NCBI GenBank assembly: GCA_020205615.1
Contig: CM035160.1
Span: forward strand, 121,227,516 to 121,291,515
Source: Panax quinquefolius
Taxonomy: Eukaryota; Streptophyta; Magnoliopsida; Apiales; Araliaceae
Reading direction: 5' to 3'
DNA length: 64,000 nt
Part shown: in pieces, positions 35,990 through 46,780 of the stretch
Position numbering within the stretch: the stretch's first letter is position 1
How the letters are laid out: every line of letters starts with the position of its first letter
Notes under the pieces: generated by a model
The model's input: only the letters and a program-made list of their open reading frames with translations
Database searches by the model: none
What the model was told of the DNA's origin: nothing
Position numbers and translations under genes: made by a program

Positions 35990-37878
35990 TGAAAGTAGTA
36001 TGCATACAAGCCAATCATGTTTGATGATAAAGCATATACTTTGTAACAATCTTATTCATTTATTAATAAAAAGTATTAATTTATTAAAGGCTTTTAATTA
36101 TCTACATGATCTTTTATTTTATAATATGTGATAAACCCATAGTTTTAAGCAATGCTTTTAGAATAATGATGATGATCATTCTAATGAGATCTAAATTCTT
36201 AGAAAGCTTAAAACTAAAATAGTTCCCAATCATTGGATTACTAAATTGGGGATTAGTGAATCCGGATAGATTGGTACATCGTTGCTTGCTCATTGGATGA
36301 GGATGATTGATCTCATGATCATTTGTGTGGAGACACTAAAGCAAGTATGTAGGTGCTTATTAGAGAATAAGTTCATTGAACGTGGCTCGCTAAGGAATAC
36401 CTAATGGAGTTTTACTTGCTCGTCAATAGGAATTCTGCGATGATAGTAGTACAAGTGATCCTTGGACTTGAGATCATCATAGTATCTTGTGTATGATGAG
36501 TTATACTTTGACTTATTTCTTAAGACCCTTAGGGTATATCAAAGGGTATGCTTGGGTATAATAAGTTGTATACATGGAGATAATGTATGATCAATAAAGA
36601 ATCTACCACTTTATTAAAAGAAGAGAAATGTCTATGTGATTCGATAAATGACAACCCAGTAGTCCTTGGTTTATATGTAATGAAATTAGAAAGGAGTTTC
36701 TAATTTGCATTATTTGAGTTAATGCATTTAAGAGTCGAAAATACATATAATTAAATAAAATAAGACTTGATGTAAATTCCATGTCTTATATTTAATTGGG
36801 ACATTGTATGGTGGAAGGATTGAATTGTACGGTAACTATTTACTCAAAGATTCTTTTATGATTAATGTTGAAATCTATATTATCTGGAAAGTCGTTGATC
36901 ACTAGGGAGGCTTATCCCTATTGTAGAATAAATATTATTTATTTAAATAAATTAATTGTTTAATTTATTTATTTAAATAAGATTAGAATTGTTCTAATTG
37001 ATTTATTCACAACCGGTTTAATATGGAGAACCTAAAGGGTCACACCATAAAAGGAAGAATAATTATTTAAGAAGTTAATGGCATAATCGTAATAATATGT
37101 TATGTATATTTAATTTAATCTATGGCGATAGAATAAATTAAATAGCTTAATATTTATTATTTAATATTTTAGAAATATTAAATATAAATTAATAAGAGGA
37201 GTCTTATTAATATTATTATAATTATTATTATTATTTTAATTTCTAAAGGAGTTTAGGAATTAATTTAATATAAGTACTCTCATTTATTCCTAATTGGATT
37301 AGGAAGGAAAATTAGTTAAAGGAGTTTAATTAATTATCCCTAATAAGATTAGGGAGCATAATTAATTAAAAGAATTTAATTAATTAAATAAAACCCAATT
37401 CCTTAATTGTTAAGGTGGGTTGCCCACATCTATAAATAAGAGGAGTCTTATTATGGGTGATGGATTTGTTGACTTTTACAACATACGACATAATTCCAAT
37501 TTGTTGGAGAGTACGTTCTTTTCTATAGAGATAGAAAACTAGGGTTTGAGCCAAATACCCAACTTCTTGAATTCCTTTTCTTCCTTGGTGGATCACCCTC
37601 AGAGGCCAAACACTTGGGTGGCTAACGTTGATCAAAGGAAGGAACCAAACCGGTGGATTCAAGTTGACGCGAAAAGGATTGGAGGTGAACTTGTACTGAG
37701 GAAGCTTCGGATCTTCAAGGGTATGTTTGTTCTTCATATCTTTTCATTTAATTAATAATTTCGCATAAAGGGTGATCTAGGGTATATGGTTTGAAAAAAA
37801 ATTTTAAACTCTGATTTTATCTCACTTCCGCTTAATTTATGCAATTTGATTGCGTTCTTGAATATTACAAACCTAACA
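35990..37878 (+). mobile_element. 5' LTR of the Ty1/copia element
   Basis: 1889 bp. TATA box at 37431. Differs from the 3' LTR mainly by scattered small patches at CG/CTG sites, for example near 36390 and 36880. Confidence 0.9.
37431..37438 (+). promoter_or_regulatory. TATA box of the copia 5' LTR
   Basis: TATAAATA in CACATCTATAAATAAGAGG. Confidence 0.65.
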
Positions 37879-37879
37879 G

Positions 37880-37891
37880 TGGCATCAGAGC
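37880..37891 (+). promoter_or_regulatory. Primer-binding site of the copia element
   Basis: TGGCATCAGAGC, one base from the plant initiator Met site TGGTATCAGAGC, directly after the LTR end. Confidence 0.8.
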
Positions 37892-38513
37892 CAAACCTTT
37901 ATGCTAATTATTAATTGTTTTAATTTGATATGTATATTGATATGTGTTTAGAACAATTTAATTGGGCATAATTTAATTGTATAAAATTAAAAAAAAAAAG
38001 AAAAGGAAATCGCGATTTTTTTTTTGTGCTGCTACGCCGCTGCAATTTTTTTTTTATCTTTCCAAGTGGATGGCTAATCATTATATATTATTATATTATT
38101 AAAATACTCCTGTACATGTTAACCAACGTGAAGCATCAGGATGAGTTTTTTTTTTTGAAAAGTAAAGTCAGCCACGCAAGGAGAGAAGTCAGGGAAATTT
38201 TGAACGTGGTGATTAAGTTAAAGGAAGTTATATATATTTTATATATATATTTGATTCTTAAAATCAACAGGAGTGAATAACTTTTCAAGGGGAGCACGTG
38301 ATATGTCTCAGGATAATTTTATATGGCCGAATGACTTGGTCAATTTTAAAAAGCCACGGTTTTTTTATTTTATTTTGCATGACTGTAAGCTTATTCACGT
38401 GGGTTAATTAAATGGGATCCGAGCCCAGATCTCCACGGCCACAACATGGAATATTCGGTTATTTTTTATATATTATATATATATAATATATTATTCTCAA
38501 TAATTTTATAATT
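37892..38513 (+). other. Copia leader, first part
   Basis: Non-coding, with poly-T/poly-A runs (37990-38050, 38140-38160) and TATA-rich text. The frame at 38026-38280 is low-complexity and unsupported. Confidence 0.5.
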
Positions 38514-39045
38514 AAAATAAAAGGTTTATTTTAATGTTAAAATAAAAGGTTTATTTTAATTTTAAAATAATAGGTTTATTTTAATTTTAAAATTAGAATT
38601 TCATACTAACTAATTAGAGTTGGAATTGGATTCCATGATAACTAATTGGAGTTGAAATTGATCTTTCCTTAAATAAAGGAGTTTATTTAGATATGAAATA
38701 AGATTTCATATTATTCAAAATAAAGGAGTTTATTTGTGAATATGAAAGAGAATCCTAATTTCCTTAAATAAAGGAGTTTATTTAGATATGAAATATGATT
38801 TCATATTATTCAAAATAAAGGAGTTTATTTGTGAATAGGAAAAAAGAATTCGTGTTTCCTTTAATAAATTTTTTTTTACATGGAATTGGATTCCATAATT
38901 AATTAAAATAAATGAGTTTATTTTGATTAAAGATTTTGATTAAAATAAAATAGTTTATTTTATTCAAAATTGGATAAATTAAAATACAATAGTTTTATTT
39001 TGATTTAAATTTGGATTAAAATAAAGGAGTTTATTTTGATTCAAA
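38514..39045 (+). repeat. Array of small hairpin-like repeats in the copia leader
   Basis: About eleven copies of AAATAAA-N4/6-TTTATTT, commonly AAATAAAGGAGTTTATTT, at about 38514, 38539, 38565, 38673, 38720, 38764, 38812, 38906, 38941, 38982 and 39019. Each copy is a small inverted repeat. A larger unit of about 90 bp (38671-38760) is repeated at 38762-38850. Confidence 0.75.
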
Positions 39046-39800
39046 AATAGATTTTATACTAACTAAATTTGCCCATTAAATGATATCAATATATATATTA
39101 AATGTTTATTATTCATATGATGAATGTTATTTATTGATGCATATGATGATGTGTATGATAATAAATGGAATTGATTATGGACTATTGACCAATGTGATTG
39201 AATTTTATTTTAGTTGGATGCATGAATGTATGGGTTTTATTAAATGGGGTCTGCGTACTTCGTCTTCTCTAATTTTTTCTTAATGTAAATTCTAACTCCC
39301 TCCTATGTACTTCCCCTTGACTGCTGATCAAGGTTTCTATTTATTTTAAATAGTTTTGTAATAGGAATAGTTAGAATTAATTTTGAAAAATTGGAGATCA
39401 AGGAGCAAGGAGCGCATGAAGACCCGTTTGTAATGGAGCCCGGGTTTAAATGTAATAGTTATATTTAAATATTATTTCTTGCACCCCTAGGGTTTGACCT
39501 TTTGGTTCACTTGGTGGCTCTAGTGAACCAAACTAGAATAAAAGTCCATAATCAATCAAGGGTAGAATATAGTATTCTATATGTGCATGCTTATACTATA
39601 TATATTATATATTATGCAAACATGCTGCGCATGTTCATTAATATGATGCGATTTTATATATATATATATATGCATGCGCTAAACAAGATGAGACAAATTA
39701 ATAACAAACCCCTCAATTTTTTTTATATTAAGTTCTAAGCGTTCAAAGATATTTGGAATATCGAACGTCCTCTTCTAGCATGATAAAATTAATAGAGTAT
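39046..39800 (+). other. Copia leader, middle part
   Basis: AT-rich sequence with ATG-containing short frames (39080-39283 and 39502-39738) that show no recognisable protein features. Confidence 0.4.
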
Positions 39801-39817
39801 TAAATATTTAATATGAG

Positions 39818-40116
39818 TTTGTTGTGTCACCACAAGGCAAGTATTAAGTATTTAAGATGTTAATTTATCACATTTGATGCTTATAAAGAAAATTGAACAA
39901 TATTATTTTGTTGTGTCACCACAAGGATGATATTGTTCTTTTTTGAATATATGGAGTGCTAGGTCGGACTTAACTTGGATAATTTTGATTGGATGTGCCA
40001 CCACTTGATCAAAATAATCTAAGAGGCAAAAAGAAAAGGAGTTGCATAGTTGATGTAATTGACAAAAAGTTGTCTACATATTTATTTATATATAGTTTGT
40101 TGTGTCACCACAAGGC
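39818..40116 (+). repeat. TTGTTGTGTCACCACAAGG motif repeats in the copia leader
   Basis: Three close copies (39818-39838, about 39907-39926, 40096-40116) and one diverged copy (39989-40007, TTGGATGTGCCACCACTTG) at uneven spacing. Each has the inverted arms TTGTG and CACAA around TCAC. Confidence 0.75.
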
Positions 40117-40318
40117 TATATACATTTGAAATGGGATCCTTATTCTCACTAACAAATCTTTAATTAGATTTTGCCGAACTATATAAGTGAGGGTAATATA
40201 GTTTGAAGAAAATAGTGGGAGATACCAATTTAAAATAAGACCTAATTTATTTTGGTAATTAATAAAAGAATGTATGTTAAAATGTTGTTAATTACAAATT
40301 CATTTACAGAATTTTACA

Positions 40319-41110
40319 ATGTCTAAATTACTATCACTGCGTAGCATATTAGATGCTAAATTAACCGGACTGAATTAAATGGATTGGTTAAGGAATTTGA
40401 GAATAGTTCTCATAGCCGAAAAGCTATCTTATGTCCATAATCGCCTATCCCGCAATGGTTTAGAACAATGCCTCACGAGGAAGAGATTGCTACTTTTAGA
40501 AAGTGGCAAGATGATGCACTGATTGGCTCAATGCATCATGCTCGCATCCATGAGTAACGAGCTTCGTCAAGATGAAACTATGGATGCTCTACCATATTCC
40601 CGCACATCAAGTAGTTGTTGGTGAGGAAAGTAGACCGATAGATATCGATATCTAAGGAGCTCTTAGATCTAGAATGGCCAATGGCACTATAGTACAGACA
40701 AAAAGTTCTTAACATAGTCAATTTGATTGATCAATTAGGATAACTGGTTTTGTCATGGATGGAGAGTTGAGCCAAGATTTGATCTTGCCCTCATTCCTGG
40801 ACTCCTTTCACAATTGTTGTGAATTTTTCATATGAACAAGCTAGATATCAGCCTCGCTGATTTGCTTAACATATTGAAATATGATGAGAGTCACTTTCCA
40901 ACCAAGAAAGATCAAGTCTTACTGGTAGGGGCCAAAGGATCTTCTGAAAAGAAGAACGATTCAAAGAAGGTAAATAGAAAGGCATAAACAAAGGATAATA
41001 AGAACAAAACTGATATGGATAGCAAAGGAGCTTGCTTCCACTGCAATAAGCCTGGACACTGGAAAGAAACTACGAGAAGCATCTTGCAGAGGCTAACCAA
41101 AGAAGCTTAG
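40319..41110 (+). pseudogene. Copia gag remnant with damaged zinc knuckle
   Basis: ATG at 40319 reads MSKLLSLRSILDAKLTGLN, a stop, then MDWLRNLRIVLIAEKLSYV, which matches the opening of plant copia gag proteins (the W..W..N...L block). Later CFHCNKPGHWKET (about 41031-41070) is the start of a CCHC knuckle whose last Cys is missing. Several frame changes lie between (40430-41000). Gag would form the particle and bind RNA; this copy cannot make it. Confidence 0.75.
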
Positions 41111-43299
41111 TGAAGTTTCGGTTATAAATACAAATTTGTTCATGATTTAAAATAAATTTTTCTTTAAGTCAAGGTTCTACTTGGGTATTGGATACGGACT
41201 TTGGTTATCATAAATATAGATTAATGAAGGGACCAAGCAGAAGTAGAAAGCTAAATAAATATAAGAAATCCTATGTGCGGGAAATGTAGCAAAGGTTGCC
41301 ATATTAGCCATAGAAAATTATAGTTTAGCAATGCCTACGGGCAAATCTATTAAGTCAATAAGTTGTTATTGTATTCCAGTTCTTGTTAAAAATATTATTT
41401 CCATTTTATTGTTGGACAATGAAATCTTTGGTATTATAATTAAGAACAATTGTTGTTCTATTTATAATAATAATGTTTTGTATAGAACTGGAATATTACT
41501 TAATAAATTTTGTATACTTGACTTGCATGAAAATAATTTTGCATATTGAACAAATTAGTGTAAGAAAAGGAGATGATCATTCAAAGAGTTGAATGTGTGT
41601 ATTTGCTAAAATACAAGTGTGAATTATTTGAAAGGTTCAAAGAATTCAAAAGTGAAACAAATTGACAAAGTATTAAGATTATTTGATTAGATCAAGGAAT
41701 AAATACTTGTGAAATAAGTTTCTAGATCATCTCAAATGGTTTTCTCATAATGGACGCCTCTCGATACATAATAATTGATTGATGTATCTGAAAGGAAAAA
41801 TCGTACCTATTTGGACATGGTGCGATCCATAATGATTTTACCGACATTCCAGCAACCTTCTAGGATCATGTCCTAGAAATGGCTGCATATCTACGAAAAG
41901 GTAACCTCAAAATCCGGCCCCAAGACTCCATAAAAGTTATGGACAGGGAGGATTCCTAATCTTAAGTATGTTAAGATAAGGGGTTGTCCAACTTATGTGA
42001 AAAGGTTTCAAAGGATAAGCTTGGGACAAGATTTGACAAGTGTCGATTTGTGGGACATCCTAAAGTAAATTTAGGGTATATGTTCTATAATCCTGCTTAG
42101 CAAAAGGTGTTTATTGCGAAACACGCGCCTTCTAAGATAAATGTGTTTATCATTGAAGGGGCTAGTGGGAGGATAATAGATCTTGAAGAGTTCAAGAACC
42201 ACAAAATACTATAAGTCAAATAAGAGGAACACTGTAGATAGACCTATTATACCACAACCAGAATCGTAAAACGGAATAGTACAAGAAGATACCTAGGAGG
42301 TATGGATTCATCATAGATGATGATGATAAGGTACGCATCATAGAAGATGATGATCCAGAGTTACATACGATGAGGTAAGAGTTCTAATGTGTACAAAAGG
42401 GACAGTGGGAGCGCCGTGACATTCCTAATATTATATGTTGATATACTACAGATAAGGAATGACATACTAATGCTACAATCAGTAATGATAAAGTTGTCTA
42501 AACATTCCTCCATGAATGGTTTGGGAAGAGTATCTTAATTGGGGATAAAATCTATATAGATAGATACAAGAGGATGCTCAACTTAACCCAAGGAACGTAT
42601 ATTCATTTGATGCTAAAGTCGTTTAGCATGGCAAACTCCAAGAGATGTCTCATGTCGATGAGCTATGGAGTGTATCTCTCTTAATAGTCCCCACAGACTC
42701 TCACAAAAAGAGAGGTCGCATGAGTGATAATCATGTATGCAATGAAATGTACGAGACACGATGTTGATCGGTCATATTATGGAGAAGTTCACTATGAGTC
42801 GTTGAAAAACATCTTAAAGTGCTTAACCCAAGCACTAAGGATGTGATCATATTCATGGTGGGTCTTAATTAAAACTAGAGGGCTTAATGCAGACTCAAGT
42901 TTTTCAGATGCACAAGGCGACGAAAAATCCACTTTAAGGTAAAGGGTTACCTTGAGCGATTAGCAAGTTGAATTGGAAAGGTTCCAAACAAAGAAAGAGT
43001 TGTTGGTTTAGTGATAAAGACAAAGTATATAGCTATAAAATGAAGTCGCAAGTTGATTGTTTGGATTAAAAGTTCATTACAGAAGTAGGAATAGTTCCTA
43101 CGTCTCATCTTGGATCTAAACATGTGTTGTAGCACTTTCATTTGATTATTAGAATCATTGAAAGATGGGAAATCACTATAGATATAGTGGACTCTCATGA
43201 ACAACATTACATATCCATTAACTAAAGCTTATCCAACAGCAGGATAATCGTCACTTAGAGAAGAAGAGTATAAGATACAATGGCAATTGGCTTTAGTGC
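41111..43299 (+). pseudogene. Copia pol remnant (integrase C-part, RT end, RNase H)
   Basis: Recognisable pieces in order: integrase/RT junction text near 41810-41900 (DMVRS.M, then FW/DHVLEMAAY-like); a PNLKY..I.GCPTYVKR block at about 41960-42010; DKCRFVGHPKVNLGYMFYNP at about 42038-42097; an RT C-terminal LTQGTYIHLMLKSFSMANS piece at about 42585-42640; and RNase H-like pieces up to about 43250 (HYISIN near the end, comparable to the ADPLTK region). The RT core with the YVDD box is not visible and the region is shorter than a normal copia pol. Many stops and frameshifts. The 86-codon minus-strand frame at 43207-42947 is a shadow. Confidence 0.75.
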
Positions 43300-43309
43300 A
43301 AGTGGGAGA
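43300..43309 (+). promoter_or_regulatory. Polypurine tract of the copia element
   Basis: AAGTGGGAGA just before the 3' LTR, the usual form in plant copia elements; primes plus-strand synthesis. Confidence 0.75.
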
Positions 43310-43310
43310 T

Positions 43311-45202
43311 TGAAAGTAGTATGCATACAAGCCAATCATGTTTGATGATAAAGCATATACTTTGTAACAATCTTATTCATTTATTAATAAAAAGTATTAA
43401 TTTATTAAAGGCTTTTAATTATCTACATGATGCTGTTTTATAATATGTGATAAACCCATAGTTTTAAGCAATGCTTTTAGAATAATGATGATGATCATTC
43501 TAACGAGATATAAATTCTTAGAAAGCTTAAAACTAAAATAGTTCCCAATCATTGGATTACTAAATTGAGGATTAGTGAATCCGGATAGATTGGTACATAC
43601 GTTGCTTGCTCATTGGATGAGGATGATTGATCTCATGAAAATTTGTGTGGAGACACTAAAAGCAAGTATGTAGGTACTTATTAGAGAATAAGTTCATCGA
43701 GCATTGGCTCACTAAGGAATACCTAATGGAGTTTTACTTTTTGTCAATAGGAATTCTGCAGCGATGATAGTAGTACAAGTGATCCTTGGACTTGAGATCA
43801 TCATAGTATCTTGTGTATGATGAGTTATACTTTGACTTATTCCTTAAGACCCTTAGGGTATATCAAAGGGTATGCTTGGGTATAATAAGTTGTACATGGA
43901 GATAATGTATGATCAATAAAGAATCTACCACTTCTATTAAAAAAGAGAAATGTCCTATGTGATTCGATAAATGACAACCCAAAGAGTCCTTGGCGATGCG
44001 AGAATGAAATTAGAAAGGAGTTTCTAATTTGCATTATTTGGAGTTGTGCATTTAAGAGTCAAAATACATATAATTAAATAAAATAAGACTTGTGAAATTC
44101 TATGTCTTATATTTAATTGGGACATTGTATGGTGGAAGGATTGAATTATACGGTAACTATTTACTCAAAGGTTCTTTTATGAATAATGTTGAAATCTATA
44201 TTATCACGGAAAGTCATTGATCGCTAGGGGAGGCTTATCCCTATTGTAGAATAAATATTATTTATTTAAATAAATTAATTGTTTAATTTATTTATTTAAA
44301 TAAGATTAGAATGGTTCTAATTGATTTATTCACAATAGGTTTAATATGGAGAACCTAAAGGGTCACACCATAAAAGGAAGAATAATTATTTAAGAAGTTA
44401 ATGGCATAATCGTAATAATATGTTATGTATATTTAATTTAATCTATGGTGATAGAATAAATTAAATAGCTTAATATTTATTATTTAATATTTTAGAAATA
44501 TTAAATATAAATTAATAAGAGGAGTCTTATTAATATTATTACAATTATTATTATTATTTTAATTTCTAAAAGAGTTTAGGAATTAATTTAATATAAGTAC
44601 TCTCATTTATTCCTAATTGGATTAGGAAGGAAAATTAGTTAAAGGAGTTTAATTAATTATCCCTAATAAGATTAGGAAGCTTAATTAATTAAAAGAATTT
44701 AATTAATTAAATAAAACCCAATTCCTTAATTGTTAAGGTGGGTTACCCACATCTATAAATAAGAGGAGTCTTATTATGGGTGATGGAGTTGTTGACTTTT
44801 ACAACATACGACATAATTTCAATTTGTTGGAGAGTACGTTCTTTTCTATAGAGATAGAAAACTAGGGTTTGAGCCAAATACCCAACTTCTTGAATTCCTT
44901 TTCTTCCTTGGTGGATCACCTCTAGAGGCCAAACACTTGGGTGGCTAACGTTAATCAAAGGAAGGAACCAAACCTGGTGGATTCAAGTTGAACGCGAAAA
45001 GGATTGGAGGTGAACTTGTACCTGAGGAAGCTCGGATCTTCAAGGGTATGTTTGTTCTTCATATCTTTTCGTTTAATTAATAATTCTGCATAAAGGGTGA
45101 TCCGGGTATATGGTTTGAAAAAAAATTTTAAACTCTGATTTTATCTCGCTTCCGCTTAATTTATGCAATTTGATTGTGTTCTTGAATATTACAAACCTAA
45201 CA
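43311..45202 (+). mobile_element. 3' LTR of the Ty1/copia element
   Basis: 1892 bp, TGAAAGTAG...CCTAACA; TATA box at 44754. Frames inside it (43837-44034, 44743-44958) are shadows of LTR sequence that also occur in the 5' copy. Confidence 0.9.
44754..44761 (+). promoter_or_regulatory. TATA box of the copia 3' LTR
   Basis: TATAAATA at the position equivalent to 37431 in the 5' LTR. Confidence 0.6.
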
Positions 45203-45207
45203 AAGAG

Positions 45208-45341
45208 TTCTCATGCAGACTTCCAACTACAGGTAGTTTGTTATCCTAGTAGAATCAGGGCAGACGAGGCATACTATTAGTCGTGATATTATCGCCGGTC
45301 TTGCCAAGGCGGATTTTGAGAATGCCTTAAGGCAGATGTGA
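45208..45341 (+). pseudogene. Extra ORF of element B, second part
   Basis: Continues the upstream coiled-coil ORF after the copia insertion. Within about 60 bp the frame changes; the C-terminal end reads GLAKADFENALRQM followed by TGA at 45339-45341. The intergenic stretch 45342-45653 to gag has no coding sequence. Confidence 0.5.
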
Positions 45342-45653
45342 TCTAGTAGTGGCTAGAGTAATTAGATATGTAAATATTTTTGTATCTAGTAGTGACGTAA
45401 AACCCTCTTTTGTATAACAAAGGGTAGTCTTTTGTAAATCCTAATTTTTGGAAAGCAATTGTGGGAAAGTACTGTAATCAGCTTAGGCTGTGTAATGTAA
45501 CCGATGTAGTGTTAGACTACAATGAATCAATATAAGTTTTCTTTTTCGAAACATGTTGAGTAATGAATGTTTAAATTATTGTTTAAAATTGAATAATAAT
45601 TAACTAACAAGAAATGAATAATAACAAAATGTGTTGTTTATTGTACCAGCAAA

Positions 45654-46780
45654 ATGCCGCCAAGAAGAGTACCACGTAATCAGGGTGCGAACATAAATGA
45701 ACCGGAGGGAGTTCCGGTTAACCCCATGCAGGAGTTTGTGAATCTTTTAACAACCACATTTAATAGAACTGGGGCTAACATCCCCTTAAATCCTGGTGTA
45801 GCACGAGCTACCACTTTTAAGGATTTTAAAAGTGTGGGTCCGCCGGAGTTCAAAGGAACTACGGACCCTATCGAAGCTTAAACGTGGGTAAAGGAAATCG
45901 AGAAGGCATTTGTGATAGCGAATGTCGACGACGCCCAGAAGGTTGCCTTTGTAACCTATATGATGAAGAGAGAGGCCAACTTTTGGTGGGAGGCCAATCA
46001 AGCTAGGGCCAGTATAGAGGTTCTAACGTGGGCGAGGTTCAAAGAGATATTTTTTGAGAACTACTTTCCCACAAGCATGCAGGGGAGGATGGAGATGCAG
46101 TTTCTAGAATTGAAACAAGGGGACATAACAGTTCCCCAATATGCCGCCAAGTTTAATGAACTGGCAAGGTTTACTCCACACCAAGTGGATACTGAAGTTA
46201 GGAAGGCACAACGGTTCGAACAGGGCTTGAAACCCTGGCTCTATAATAGTATTTCAGTATTCCAAAGTACTTCCTTTAAAGTCATTTTAGAGAAGGCAAT
46301 AATTGTCGAGGGTGGTAACTAGGCGTTGAGCCAGTACCACAAGGATAAGAAGAATAAGGGGAAAATAGATGGGGGAGTAAAGATCGAGGGAGCCAGCAGT
46401 AGTGGTGAAGGGTACAAGAGGAAGGTGGTTAGCTTTGGGAATGCCGAAGTGAAACAAGGAGACCCGAAGAGGAGGATGGAGGCCTGCAAGACCTGTGGGA
46501 AGACTCATTTAGGAGTCTTTGTTAAGGAAATGGTAGTGTGTTGTAATTGGGATGGAGGGGCACATCATACTAATCGTCCGAAAGTCCAAAATAAACAATG
46601 GATGTTTTGTGCGTGGGTCAACTGACCACATGGCGAGGAATTTCCCAAAGAAGGGGATGGACGGGAATAAGGGCGCCAATAGTGGTAAGTTAACTATTGG
46701 GGGTCCAGCGCAGCCTGGTAGACCGATGGCCCATACATTTAATATGATCGTCCAAGATGCGATGGCCTTAAGGGACGTAG
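45654..46780 (+). pseudogene. gag of element B, cut by element A'
   Basis: ATG at 45654 gives MPPRRVPRNQGANINEPEG, followed by FKSVGPPEFKGTTDP, FVTYMMKREANFWWE and WARFKEIFFENYFP, the conserved Ty3/gypsy gag domain, up to LKPWLYNSISVFQS. In-frame stops at 45879 (TAA) and 46320 (TAG) break an otherwise continuous frame to 46625. Two zinc-knuckle remnants follow: CKTCGKTHLG and, in another frame, CFVRGSTDHMARNFP, where Cys residues are lost. The last codons before 46780 join the protease region at 56745 once A' is removed. The MPPRR start and domain order fit Tekay/Del-type chromoviruses. Confidence 0.85.

Larger units (their letters stand above)
35990..45202 (+). mobile_element. Complete Ty1/copia LTR retrotransposon inserted in element B
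   Basis: Two closely matching LTRs (35990-37878 and 43311-45202) start TGAAAGTAGTATGCATAC and end ACAAACCTAACA. A perfect 5-bp duplication AAGAG flanks the element (35985-35989 and 45203-45207). Primer site at 37880 and purine tract at 43300. The order of gag, integrase, RT and RNase H remnants on the plus strand is that of Ty1/copia. The interior is about 5.4 kb: a 2.4-kb non-coding leader with unusual repeats, a 0.8-kb gag remnant and a shortened pol of about 2.2 kb. Confidence 0.92.

Noticed and set aside
36000..36131. Extension of the coiled-coil ORF past 35990
   Set aside because: From 35990 the bases belong to the copia LTR, as shown by the second LTR copy at 43311. The real continuation is at 45208.
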